Shown here one piece after another: positions 33,466-44,411 of a stretch of 64,000 nucleotides of DNA (positions are counted from its first letter, which is position 1; each line of letters starts with the position of its first letter). The stretch is from Setomelanomma holmii. Lineage: Eukaryota; Ascomycota; Dothideomycetes; Pleosporales; Phaeosphaeriaceae. Where the stretch lies: assembly GCA_010015745.1 (NCBI GenBank), contig ML978211.1, positions 1 through 64,000 of the forward strand, written 5' to 3'. The position numbers and the translations under genes were made by a program. The notes under the pieces are model-generated. The model saw only the letters and a program-made list of their open reading frames with translations. It ran no database searches and was not told the DNA's origin.

Positions 33466-35424
33466 CTACTCGGCCTGCACTTTGTTCGCCGCAAGCTGCG
33501 CCTCATCCGGAAACCTGATAGTCCTCTGGACCTCTCGTTCACGCTCCCCACCACCAACATCTCCGCTATCGTTGACGACCTTCCGCCGTGGACCCTCGAT
33601 TTCACTCCTGTCCACAGTTGGCGGAGCGGACAAGGGCATTGGCGCTTGGCTCGTCGCTCGCGAGGTGCTTCCCGAGTTGTGCCCAGACGGGACGATGGAG
33701 CGACCAATGCGCACAACGCATTGAGGTAGTGTGTCGCCGCGGCGCGACCAGCCAGGACGTCGGCGAATGCGCTGCTCTACGTCAACCGGTGTGCCGTCGG
33801 TGCTTTCTGAGACGTAGAAAGCTTGATCGTTGTCTTCGCGCTGGGTGGAGAGAGCGTTGGACAGGGTGCGCGGGATGAAGAAGCCTAGTTTTGCCATAGG
33901 GATGCTAAGTCCGTGAACGACCTGTATTGGTCAAGAAAGGTAATGAAATGAGACTCGGGTCACAAAGACTTACGATTGAGCAAACGCAAAGAAACCAGAT
34001 CACGACATTCATGACCTCCATAAGATACTGCGCATCCTCCCTGACCTCGCCATCTACCGTGATCTTCCGCAGGAAATCTAGGCTCACATAGAGGTAGAAG
34101 ATGGCACTAACACCGATGGGTCCAAAGAAGCCCACAAAAAGTGCTTGTCGTTTCTGCTCAATCTGCGGAATGTACTTGTGCATCGCGTAGACGATGGGTA
34201 ACCTCCGAAGCATTAGCACTAAGATGCCGAGGAAGACGAGTCGAGTGAGCGATATGACGTTGTTGTGGTTGAAATCGGGCCATGGACACACGGCTCCGAA
34301 CCAGATAAAGATGGACACGTTGAGTAGCATGTCGATGGTTGGTTGGAAGGAGTCGTCTTGGGTTTCGAGTCTGAACCAATCATCCCATGTGAAGGTGTTG
34401 CCGGCGATGAAGCAAGCAAGGACGTCGTCGCTGCCAATCATACCCATTGTACCGACGATGAAGAGCTATGAGCACGTCAGCTAAATTGCCGTAATCGATG
34501 TTGGATATCAACTTACAGCCAACGTGATAGCATGCACCAAGAAGCTCTCGCGATCAACATACTGTCTCTCCTCCGCCCAATGCAACAGCTCTTTTGCAAT
34601 CCAACCCACGGCCGCACCATAAACCACACTCAATATGATGGTATACCCCCACGTCTCACCAAACCACATACCAAACGCACTCCTAACACTAAGATCCGAA
34701 CCCTGTCCACCATGCCCAATATGCTCAATCAGATACAGCGGCAAGAACAAGAACGGGTATCCTAACCCATCATTCGCACCCGACTCCGCCACAACAATCT
34801 TCTGCAGCTCTTTCGGGATGTTCTTGTCCGCAAACTTGCCCTTGACAATCGAGTTGGATAGGACGGGATCAGTCGGCGTGACGCACGCACCTACAGCCAG
34901 CGCCTGCAAGAAGCTGATCTGCGGCACGAACGCAAAGACAAGCAGGCTCGTCACGAGCCACATGACGGTCATGCCTGGCCCGAGTAAGAGCGCTAGACTG
35001 CGCCATTCTGTCTTGAGGTACTTTGATGGGAGTTGAATGCCCGCGAGCACGAGTTGAACGCCCAGAACCAAGCGCGTGAAGTAGAGCGTGATAGTATCTA
35101 GATTCTCCACCGAGCCGAGTGCGTATTCTTCTGGATGCACCCAGTTCGTCGCATGTGGTGAGAAGATGACGCCCGCGATCAGAGATATGACTATGTGTAC
35201 GTGAGCTGAGAGCAGTCAAGAAATTTGTACACGATTCTACTTACGTGATTCAGACAGGTACAACTTCTCCTTGAACCTAAATGGGGCCGCTGATTAGTCG
35301 CTTTTGCCAAGCGAATGGCATGTACTGCATTAGCTTACAGGTATGAGACAAGCCCAAAGATAGTAATGAATGCTCCTAACGTCGCGCACACAATGTTGAA
35401 GTTCGTAAGCGCTAGGAGAGGCAT
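33466..35424 (-). CDS. Plasma-membrane Na+(K+)/H+ antiporter, Nha1/Sod2 type (CPA1)
   Basis: Five minus-strand exons, 35424-35339, 35276-35245, 35190-34517, 34465-33974 and 33921-33466, encode 579 residues; introns are 51-62 nt with GTAAG donors. The second exon is only 32 nt. The protein has the membrane core of fungal alkali-cation antiporters: ACVTPTDPVLSNSIVKGKF and VAESGANDGLGYPF, which carries the Asn-Asp pair of the ion-binding site, then GMIGSDDVLACFIAGNTFTW. These proteins export Na+ and K+ in exchange for protons and set cation tolerance and pH. The cytosolic tail is about 150 residues, closer to Schizosaccharomyces Sod2 than to the much longer Nha1 tail. The exon chain sums to 580 codons with stop TAG. 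Confidence 0.88.
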
Positions 35425-35915
35425 GTTCGTTGTTGTTGCGTTATTTTTCGCTCGTCGTACGCCGGAGCCCTACGTCACTTCTTCCTGGACAAAATACCGC
35501 AGTTGTGGTACTGTAAGCTGTATCATTGGGCGATGTCAAGGATTCCCACAAAGTGATATATTGTTACAAAGCCTCTGAGCTCGTCCAGAGCGATTGAGAG
35601 CGTGGAAAATGAAGTTAAATTGTTCGTGCTCGTGAGCAACCCGAAGGAAGGTCCAAGAAAACTGCCCCACATAGCGCACCTTGGCTGACAGCTTCGACAG
35701 TCATTATCAAGTCTCGAGCATTGCTTGTCGATAGTGGAAGTGATTGCATTTGATTTAAAGGTCATTGGACAAAAGTCCAGACTGATCAAAATGAACGATT
35801 TCACTAATATTTGCATGCACTCCACGTTGTTGTAAAGCTTCAAAAAATGTCGCGCAAGCCTATGTACAAAAACTCCAAATGCTAGTTTTCCCATTTACTC
35901 ACTCAGCAAACAGCT
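35425..35915. other. Intergenic region, antiporter promoter and nuo78 3' end
   Basis: Both neighbours are on the minus strand. No gene or repeat is seen. Confidence 0.4.
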
Positions 35916-38375
35916 TTACATGTTCGCTGCCGCCGCGGTGGGTTGTGGGCCATAACCAACTTGTGGATGTGGTGAACCAGGTGCCATGAAGTTTGTTTCG
36001 GGGTTCTTCTCCGCTTTCGCTGCTGAGCATCGTGCCATTGTTGGTGAACTGGGTATGAGTCAGTACAAGAGATTGGATGCTGCGGGTCCAGAAGAACTTA
36101 CTTTCTTGAAATGGAATCTGTGAAGTAGAAGTTCTCGATAGCCTTCTTCAATGGTTCGCCTGATGCTTGTGCCCCCTTATTGTGGTCGACAAGCTGGACC
36201 TTGCTCAAGCCAGGCAGCGAAACAGGCTCCACAAGGTCGTATCTCCGGAGGGCAGGTGAAATCTCTTCCATGCGGTCTCGCAGAGCTTCGACATCGTCGT
36301 ACGGTAGCTCGGCACCGAAGTACTCAGATGCTGCGCGGATGATCTTCCAATCCTCTCTTGAAGCACCTGGAAGGCCGACAGCAGCGCGAGACATTTGTAC
36401 ACGGCCCTCAGTGTTCACATAGGTGACCGACTTCTCGGTATATGCAGCACCAGGGAGGACAACGTCAGCAAGCGATGCGGCGCGGTCACCATGGTGGCCT
36501 TGGTAGACCACGAAAGCGTCCTTGGGAAGCTCTGCCTCGTCAATCTCATCCGCACCAAGCAACCAGATGAACTTGGGCTTCGTGTTGGCGACCTCTGGAG
36601 ATGGGACGGTGAAGCCGACGTCGTAGGCACCAGTTCGGGAAGCTGTTCGCTGAAGGATGTTGTAACCGTTCCATTCTGGTGTCAGGAAAGTGCCCTTGTG
36701 CTTCTCAACGAAAGTCCCGATCTGTTCGAAGAACGACTTGGCGTCAGGGTGCTCAGCGACGGAGCTGCCGACAATGATCATAGGCTTCTTGGCAGACTGC
36801 AGTTTCTTCGCGAATTCGCCGGTTAGAGCAGTCTTCAGGTCGTTTGCGCTGGCTCCGAGTTTCTCATACTCAAAAGTGCTCTCAAAGTCCTCACCGACCA
36901 GGCCAATCTCAAGATCTGACCTCAGCCATTGCTTTCGGATTCGTGCATTGAGTACGGCGGCCTCATGTCGTGGGTTGGTGCCAATGAGTAGGATGGCATC
37001 GGCCTCTTCGACACCGTAAATCTTGGAGTTGAACGAGTAGCTGGACCGTACGTCGATACCGTGGGCAATAGGCGCGCTACCACCAGGTTGGTCGAGCGCC
37101 AAGTTGTCTGATCCGAGCTTGTTGGCAAGGTCCTTCATGGCGACGAGTGTCTCAGTCTCAACGAGGTGACCAGCAACAACCTTGAACTCATTGCCCTTTG
37201 GTGCGATCTTCTTGTAGGCGTTGCCAATCTCGACAAGGGCCTGCTCCCACGTGGCGGGCGCGAATTGACCTTCGGATCGGATGAGGGGGTTGACCAGGCG
37301 TTGTGTGCTGAGGGCATCGCAGGCGAAACGTGTCTTATCGTTGATCCATTCCTCGTTGACGTCGTCATTTAAGCGCGGGAGCACCCTCATAACCTGGAGA
37401 CCTCGGGAGTCGACACGAATGTTCGACCCTAAACCGTCTAGCACATCCACAGTCTCTGTCTTGTACAGTTCCCACGGACGGGCTTTGAAAGCGTAGGGCT
37501 TAGATGTCAGGGCACCGACGGGGCACAGATCGATGACGTTGCCGGAGAGCTCGGTGTCGAGGGCGGTCTCGATGTAGGTACCAATCTCGAGGGAGTTGCC
37601 ACGGCCGAAGGAGCCGAACTCGGGCGCACCAGCAATGTCGTTGGCGAAGCGGACGCAGCGAGTGCAGTGAATACATCTGTTCATTGAGGTCTGCCGTATG
37701 TCAGTATTGTCCATGCACATCGGGATCATCGAGTCCTACCTTGATCAATGGCCCGACGTTCTTGTCTTCAACCGCACGCTTGCCGCCAACCTCGTGGAAA
37801 CGCCCGCGGTCACCGCCGTAGCGCATCGACTGGTCCTGGAGATCGCACTCGCCACCCTGATCGCAAATGGGGCAGTCGAGCGGGTGATTGGCGAGCAAAA
37901 ACTCCATGACACCCTCTCGCGCCTTGTGCACGAGCGGCGAGTCCGTCTTGACGACCATGCCAGGCTGTACCGGCCACGCACACGAGGCTACAGGTTTGGG
38001 CGCCCGCTCCACCTCTACCAAACACATACGACAACTCCCGGCAATCATCAGCTTCTCGTGGTAGCAGTATCGCGGGATGGTAACTCCGGCCTTTTCGCAC
38101 GCCTGGATGAGGGCCGCGCCGGCTGTTCGACGTGTTAGGACCGTGTCTGTAGCTGCAGCGTCACGTCAATAGCTGGCGTACCTTCAATCTTGACCTTCTT
38201 TCCATCTACACAACTCGTCAGCATGCATCCGCGGCGGCAATGGGTGGTGGCACAAACCTATGGTGAGCTCGACCTCTGCTGGCCGCGAGGCCGAGGCAGT
38301 AAAGGCCCGGCTGCCATTGAGGGCTGCACGGAACGCAGGCCTCTTCAGCGACCGGACAAAATGTTGCCGCAGCAT
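35916..38375 (-). CDS. nuo78: NADH:ubiquinone oxidoreductase 75/78-kDa subunit (complex I)
   Basis: Five minus-strand exons, 38375-38258, 38205-38182, 38122-37740, 37690-36102 and 36048-35916, encode 748 residues, close to the Neurospora subunit. The N-terminus (MLRQHFVRSLKRPAFRAAL) is a mitochondrial presequence. Iron-sulfur motifs follow in order: CYHEKLMIAGSCRMC for the 2Fe-2S cluster, HPLDCPICDQGGECDLQDQ, and CIHCTRCVRF for 4Fe-4S clusters; the rest is the molybdopterin-oxidoreductase-like domain, without catalytic cofactor in complex I. The protein passes electrons through the peripheral arm. The second exon is only 24 nt, and the last exon encodes the family tail SPTMARCSAAKA, which confirms the final intron (36101-36049). 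A model without the last intron would end two residues into it and miss 44 residues. Confidence 0.93.
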
Positions 38376-39343
38376 TGTGAGGCTCGGGGCGATGGCGATA
38401 GTCGTACTCTGCGGAGCTTCACCTTGACGTTGACGATATGGGACGCACCTTCCCTTGGCGCGGCCCCGTCGCATAATCCGCTCCGTGATTGGCCGGTGCG
38501 CGGCCGCCCTGCCCAAAATTCTTTCGCCTGCCGCCCACTGCTTTCCTTCTCCAACTCATTCTGGGCGCATTTTATTGTAGGAAAGTTTGGCTCTTCACCG
38601 TGCTATCCTCTATTACGCGTCCTATAGCACGACTCACAGTGCGCCGTAGCTGGAGCAGAGGAGGTTTTCTGATGATATCTTGTTCCTTACCAACGTCGCT
38701 ACATACTTTTCTAGATTTTTCGCTTCGAAAATGCTGGCCTTCCGAAATAAAGGCATCATGGAGGTGTCACGGTCTGGCCAATGCCATTTGCCTTGATTAC
38801 TTGTCTTGACAGCCCTTGGCTCTGTCATGGAAAAGGTGCCGTTATAGGTACGATTATTTCTTACAGGTGATACATTCAAGGTCCTCGAATAGGACTGTAT
38901 ACCAGTGCCAATCGAATAGAGTAGTAGATACACAAATCAACTGGAGCGGATAGAGCACGACGATTGTACCACTACAGCTTTGGTTGCCATTATTGTGATG
39001 CTCAATGCGTGCTGAACGAGATGCTTTAAAATTGGGGCTCTCTCGATGCTTACGCAACTCCAAGCTGCGGGGAACACAACAGCTATGGTCAGCCCACCTT
39101 CGTCACATTCACTCCCATTACACAAATAGAGTCTTGATAATCTTTGGATTTCTTGTGCGTCATCTATCCTACTACAAACAGTCTACAAGCCCGACGGCGA
39201 GATATTAAGCTCTGCCCGACACTTTGCTGTCTACCGCTCTAATGCGTTTTCAGGATGGAAGAATAAAAGCCCTTTCGGGCAGATCAAAACGCCACAGGTG
39301 TTCGCAGAAAAGACTGCTCTAATTCATAACATCGTATCGTAGC
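38376..39343. other. Intergenic region, nuo78 promoter and desaturase 3' flank
   Basis: The part next to 38375 is GC-rich and probably the nuo78 promoter; the rest is AT-richer. No coding potential is recognised. Confidence 0.4.
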
Positions 39344-40828
39344 CTACTCGTTGTCGCTCTCAGGACCAACCTCCATCTTCGCACCCTTCCCAGCAGTCGT
39401 CTTAGCGACGGGAGCTGACAGCTTCTGGGGAGGCACACCGAGACCGTTGTGGTTGCGGAAGAAGAGCACACCCTTGCCCTCGCCCTCAGCTCCAACGCTG
39501 GGCTCGACCCACTGGCACCAGCGAGCACTCTTCCACAGCGCCCTGAGGAAGCCGATCGAGCCGTCCTTGGTGTCCGCGCGATAGTGCCTGCCCATGACGG
39601 GCTTGATAGCCTCTGAAGCCTCATCGGCGTGGTAGAATGGGATGGTGGAGATGTAGTGGTGGAGAACGTGGGTCTCGACAATGCCGTGGAGAAGAGTGCG
39701 CCCGATGAAGCCAAACTCGCGGTCGATGGTCGCAGCGGCTCCTCGGGTGTATGTCCAGGTGGTGGCATCGTAGTGAGGCAGAGTCGGATCGGTGTGCTGC
39801 AGGAAGGTGATAGCAACGAGCCAGTGGTTGACCCACAGATACGGAAGGATGTACCAAACAAAGAGGTTGCCGAAGCCGAAGTTCTTGCCAACCCAGACGA
39901 GGGCACCGATGGTGACGGCGATACCGAGGTCGCTGAGCAAGATGAGGTGCTCATCCTTGCGTTCATACAACGGGCTAGAAGGGAAGAAGTGGTTGACACC
40001 GCCGCCGAAGCCGTTCTTCTTGCCCTTGCCCTTACCCTCGGCCTGACGCTCGTGGAAGTTGTGGCCAGTGACGTTGGACAAGATGTACAGAGGCCACCCA
40101 GCGATCTGCTGGCCAATGCTGTGCAGAAGGGTAGCGATGGGCGTCTCCTCGGCCAACTCGTCGATCTCGTGGATCAGCTTGCCAACGCGCGAAGCGTAGA
40201 CCTCACGCGTCTTGGGCACGAAGACCATATCACGCTCCATGTGGCCAGTGGCCTTGTGGTGCTTACCGTGCGAGATCTTCCACGAGAAGTATGGGACGAG
40301 GAGGGCAGAGTGGCAGAACCAGCCGACGGTGTCGTTCAGTACCTTGGAAGGCGAGAACGACTGATGGCCGCACTCGTGAGCAAGAACCCAGAGACCAGTG
40401 CCGAAGAGACCCTGGACGAAAGTGTAGAGGGCCCACAGACCGGCGCGGACGGCAGTCGATGGAATCGTCTCGGGTGTTACGTAGTTGTGGAAGACGTAGA
40501 AGGTGGCAGCGAGCGAGGCGATGTCGCGGGCAACGTAGCCGAGGCCACAGAGACCAGATCGCTCGAAGCAGTGCTTGGGAATAGCATCGCGGATCTGCTT
40601 GATGGTGTAGTCGGGGATCTCGAACTCATTGCCGTATGTGTCGAGGAGAACGCCACGGGTGTTCTTGATTTCAGCTGGGCTCTCGTCGAGAGATGACAAC
40701 GAAGTGTTGGAGGCAGACTGGGTGGGCGAGTCGAATGGAGAGTTGTTGCCGGGGGTCGAGACCGCAGAGTCGGCGGTGATGTTCCTCTTCAGCGTGGGCT
40801 GCTGGGCGCGAGCGGTAGTAGTTGCCAT
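39344..40828 (-). CDS. Delta-12 fatty acid (oleate) desaturase
   Basis: A single 494-residue exon on the minus strand. The three histidine boxes that bind the di-iron centre are present: HECGHQ (151-156), HGKHH (187-191, within HGKHHKATGH) and HVLHH (387-391). The spacing and the motif THPTLPHYD-like region (HTDPTLPHYD, 345-354) match fungal Fad2-type enzymes, which convert oleoyl to linoleoyl chains in the ER membrane using cytochrome b5. The Ser/Thr-rich first 50 residues are typical of filamentous fungi. Delta-12 versus bifunctional delta-12/omega-3 activity cannot be decided by eye. The long open frame antisense to it is a codon-bias shadow. Confidence 0.92.
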   Translation of the reverse strand: MATTTARAQQPTLKRNITADSAVSTPGNNSPFDSPTQSASNTSLSSLDESPAEIKNTRGVLLDTYGNEFEIPDYTIKQIRDAIPKHCFERSGLCGLGYVARDIASLAATFYVFHNYVTPETIPSTAVRAGLWALYTFVQGLFGTGLWVLAHECGHQSFSPSKVLNDTVGWFCHSALLVPYFSWKISHGKHHKATGHMERDMVFVPKTREVYASRVGKLIHEIDELAEETPIATLLHSIGQQIAGWPLYILSNVTGHNFHERQAEGKGKGKKNGFGGGVNHFFPSSPLYERKDEHLILLSDLGIAVTIGALVWVGKNFGFGNLFVWYILPYLWVNHWLVAITFLQHTDPTLPHYDATTWTYTRGAAATIDREFGFIGRTLLHGIVETHVLHHYISTIPFYHADEASEAIKPVMGRHYRADTKDGSIGFLRALWKSARWCQWVEPSVGAEGEGKGVLFFRNHNGLGVPPQKLSAPVAKTTAGKGAKMEVGPESDNE

Positions 40829-42340
40829 TGTGTAGAGTAGTGGCTGTGAATGGCAATTGCAGCAGGAATTTTAGCTACGAGGTATTATAGCCACAAGTCA
40901 ATTGTGGTGGGGGAGGCGAGCGCTGCAGGACGGTTGCCGTCTTGTTGGGACGCAGGTCGCTTGTTGAGCTTGACGTGGAGTATGAAGATCAACTTCGTTG
41001 CAGCACACAGATAAGGTGTGGCCTCTGGAGCTTTGATTGAGAGGGAGAGAGGAGGACAGTGAGGGGAAGGAGGAAGGAAACAAAATGCTGCGAAGCGGGA
41101 CAGTGCTTTAGGAGCAAAGCTTCCAGGCGTTGTCCACTGCGCCAGATTTTTGTAGACCCTTGGTGCGCTAGTCCAGGGAGGCGTCGAGAGGGAAGGAACT
41201 CACCCAAGCAGCGCGCACACAAATCGCTCCAGCTCGCGCACCGTCACGTCTCAACCACCACTAACTCCCTTCGGAACGATTGCCCTTCGTCGTCTCCATA
41301 TCTTCGCCACCGCATTGTGCGCAATGCGACACAGCGGGCGTATCCACCGCGGCGCACGCAGGATGCGTTTTCTAGCCTCGCATCCCGCATTCTGCATCGC
41401 CTAGGGCACTCAAACTTCAGCAGATCCCTTCCAACCGCTGCCTTGGCGCCGTGTTAGGGCAAATATCGGCACGCAGACCGCCAGTTTGGGCCCATTATCG
41501 CGCGCTCTTGTCTCGGTCTTCTACAGGCTCGCCTAGAAGTCGGAAGCGGCAGGTACCAGCAACTTGCTGAGCCTGTCTGCCAACCGGCACACAGTCCAGA
41601 GTGAGACCAGGCTTGCGTGCAGTGATATTTTTAGCTATATGCTACTTTCCAGAATTTCTGAAGTTCATTGCACCCCGCTGTCGCACGCAATTGCTCATTC
41701 AAAGTCTTGCTGCAACTTCGCAGAAACTCGGGACAGATCTCCTGCAGGGTCTCGGCTACTTACAGGGGCGCCAGCACCAGGCACTCCGTCAAGCCGATTG
41801 ATTCATTTGCGATTCGCCGAGGCATAGTTGTTGAACTACGAGCCACCCCTGCCACACGTGGAGGCGGAGCACATGGTAAACTGCTCGTCATCGCTTGGTC
41901 GAGCGCCGCGGTCTTCATCAGATAAGACTATGTAACATGTGAAGAACGTCTCCCAGACCAGGTTGTGTTGCGACCACATTGGCGAATCGTCAGACTTCAT
42001 GGAGGATGGGAAGGCGTAATCTATATCATTACTGGCTGGCCCATTGATCCTGACGCAGAAACACATGAGGCGTCTCCATGTGCTCATAGTGCTTCAGAGG
42101 AGTGTTGAGACCTGAGGTTATCTCAACAGCATGTCAGATTCCACGATGTAGTACTGCCCTGTACTCATGGCCAGTCAACCACCGAAGTCGACATCCGCAA
42201 CGCATGCGGTCTCTGCTGGGCTCAAGCGTAAGGCCACTTTGCTCAAGATTACGACTTGCTTGTTTAGCCGTATTGTCTTGTTGCAGGAAGTTCGCTCACG
42301 GTAAAGACTTGAGCCGTCATTCCGTCTCAGACACCATGCC
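40829..42340. other. Intergenic region, desaturase promoter
   Basis: About 1.5 kb. The first 250 bases upstream of the desaturase are rich in GGAGGA/CTCCTC words and probably carry the promoter and leader. The remaining kilobase has no supported gene, repeat or RNA. Confidence 0.4.
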
Positions 42341-44007
42341 TCATCTGCTGCGCGCATAATTCTTCCATGCCAAAAATGCCAACACGGCGACAATAGACAC
42401 CCTTCCCACTAACGCAGTAGCAACAGCCTTCCGGACGATCGGATAATAGCCTTCGAGCATCGAGTTCACCGCAGCGCCCCTAGCAACCATCTTCGCCCGC
42501 CCCGTCTGTCCCCAGCCGCGTCCCACACCCAAGCCTGCTCTCCCGACCTCACCTGGTTTCTCTTCATACAGGCTGCCGACGCCTTCACTGCCGAATCCAG
42601 GTAGGTCTTGTATGTTGGGCTGATCGGGATGCTCGCTGCTCGTCATACTCGAAGTGCTCATTTCGATAGCCTTTTGCTTCCGGAAGCGATACGACATCGC
42701 CCACATTACGAATCGGACATCCCAGCTCGTGAAGGTCGGGTAGGTCCAAAGCTCTAGAGCGTTATGCGGCGGTATGTGTTCGAGGAAGTCGCTCACAACT
42801 CCCAGTGTCAATCCCCAGAGCAGTAATGGCGGCTTCTTGTCCCGTGCTCCGCCTTCTAGACCCATCAGAGTGTCTTTGAGTCTGCCCATTGTGCCGGTAG
42901 GTGACTCGTCTTGTGGTATGAAGTCCGGTATGGTGGCGCAAAGTGTCGAGGTTGATGGGACGAGATGTATCGCTGCAAACATCATCTTGCTCAACATTGC
43001 TTGCAGGAACCATCGCTTGATACCAAGTTCAGACTTTGCAAGTCGTGCGCTTACATCAGCGTACTCGTACGTCCGCAAGGAAGGTGATAAGAGAGCACGT
43101 ATTGGTACCCAGTGCGAGGACGCAACCTCCGTGGGTTGAAGGCGTTGCGCAGGGTAGGATGATGAGGTCAGAAGATAGATGTATGGACATAAGACCATGA
43201 GTCTTGCAATCATCGTGATTAGCTTCGGAACGAAGAGGAGCCCAGAGTGACTCACGGTACTTTGCCCCAACTCGTAGTCACCACGCGCTGCGGCAGATTG
43301 CCGACTGCGATCGCGTTGGTGTAGCTTAGATCAATACCGACCTCCTCCAAAGCTTCTCGCATGGCTGTAATGGCATCATCGTCATCTTCGGGATCGCGTT
43401 TCCCTCCAGGCAGCGCGACATGCCCATTCCATTTGTCGCCGACTCTGGTAGCTCTTTTGATGAAAAGTATCTCTGGATCTCCATGCTTCACCCAATCTTG
43501 CTCAAAGAAAGCATCCAGTATATCTTGGAAGTTAAGCTTGTGACTTGAGACTGCTGATGAGCGACGACGTATCTTTGGAGATCGTGGCGCGAACGCAGGA
43601 ACATCTTTGTCTGAGAGGGCAGGCCAATGGGAATAGTTGGGTTGTATGCGCAATATCAGAGCTACTGAAGCACGCTTAGGTAAATTTGGTGGGCACGCGA
43701 CCTCGGGATACGGGTGCGCATTGAGCTCAAGCAGAACAGTCTTCAGATGATCGGTGAGGTCTTTTGCATTTGGCTGTGAAGACATGACTGCGTTGTTGTA
43801 TGCAACAAGCGAAGGGATTGGTGCTTCGAGTTGAATAATAGTTTCAGAGGCCGCCAGTAATCCTTCTTGAGAACCAGATGATGTGTTTGGACGTGTCGCA
43901 TATGAGTTTCGAGACGATCCCGAATAGAGAGAAAGAGATATCAGGCGCTTCGTACAAAAAATTTGTGGCGCGTGATACAGTGGGGATGTAGGAGTGAAGA
44001 TGTCCAA
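42341..44007 (-). CDS. Nudix hydrolase, NUDT7/NUDT8 (CoA diphosphatase)-like, with C-terminal membrane segment
   Basis: Minus-strand exons 44007-43256 and 43202-42341 (53-nt intron, GTGAGT...GCAAG) encode 537 residues. The Nudix box is LPGGKRDPEDDDDAITAMRE followed by EEVGI, near residues 200-226, with the extra two residues between glycine and glutamate helices seen in the NUDT7/8 group, whose members cleave coenzyme A or nucleoside diphosphates to phosphopantetheine and 3',5'-ADP. The C-terminus ends in a hydrophobic helix (VSIVAVLAFLAWKNYARSR), suggesting a tail anchor, possibly peroxisomal or mitochondrial (inference). The start at 44007 gives a 74-residue extension with little conservation-like character; the ATG at 43785 (MSSQPNAKDL) is a good alternative. 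The gene shares a 400-base promoter with ADE17. Confidence 0.85.
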
Positions 44008-44411
44008 AGCTCAACGACATTTTGGAGAACCGAGGTTTCTGCGGAATTGTTCTTGCAATGATTGGCCGATACCATCGCGTAGTAAGACAGCTTGTTTGAG
44101 ACGAAGATGGGAGTCACTTGATAACATAATTGTGCTGCCAGCTTTGCAGTGAATTGTCCGTGTAGGCCCTCACGCTGAATCGATGAGGGGGTTGTTCATG
44201 AAGGTACAATGGTAGTTGCTGCATTTGGAAGGCAGAGCTTTGACCAACCCGATCTCGGGAGGCGCGACCTGGTGGGGTAAGTGACGCGCGCGGGGCGGCT
44301 CAACTTTTTTGAAAAAGTATCTCCAGATTGGTACCGTACTGTGAAAGTGATTTTTCCATTCCTTTTCTCCATTACTCGTTCTTCCGAACCTTTCATCGAA
44401 ACCGATTCACA
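44008..44411. promoter_or_regulatory. Shared divergent promoter of the Nudix and ATIC genes
   Basis: The 404 bases between two divergent starts (less if transcripts have long leaders). A GAGTCA word at 44112-44117 is the reverse of TGACTC, the Gcn4/CpcA and Bas1 recognition core that controls purine and amino-acid genes in yeast. One 6-mer is weak evidence. Confidence 0.35.

Noticed and set aside
39629..40696. A 355-codon open frame antisense to the desaturase
   Set aside because: It lies wholly inside the desaturase in the complementary phase, has no domain character, and such frames arise from GC-rich third positions.
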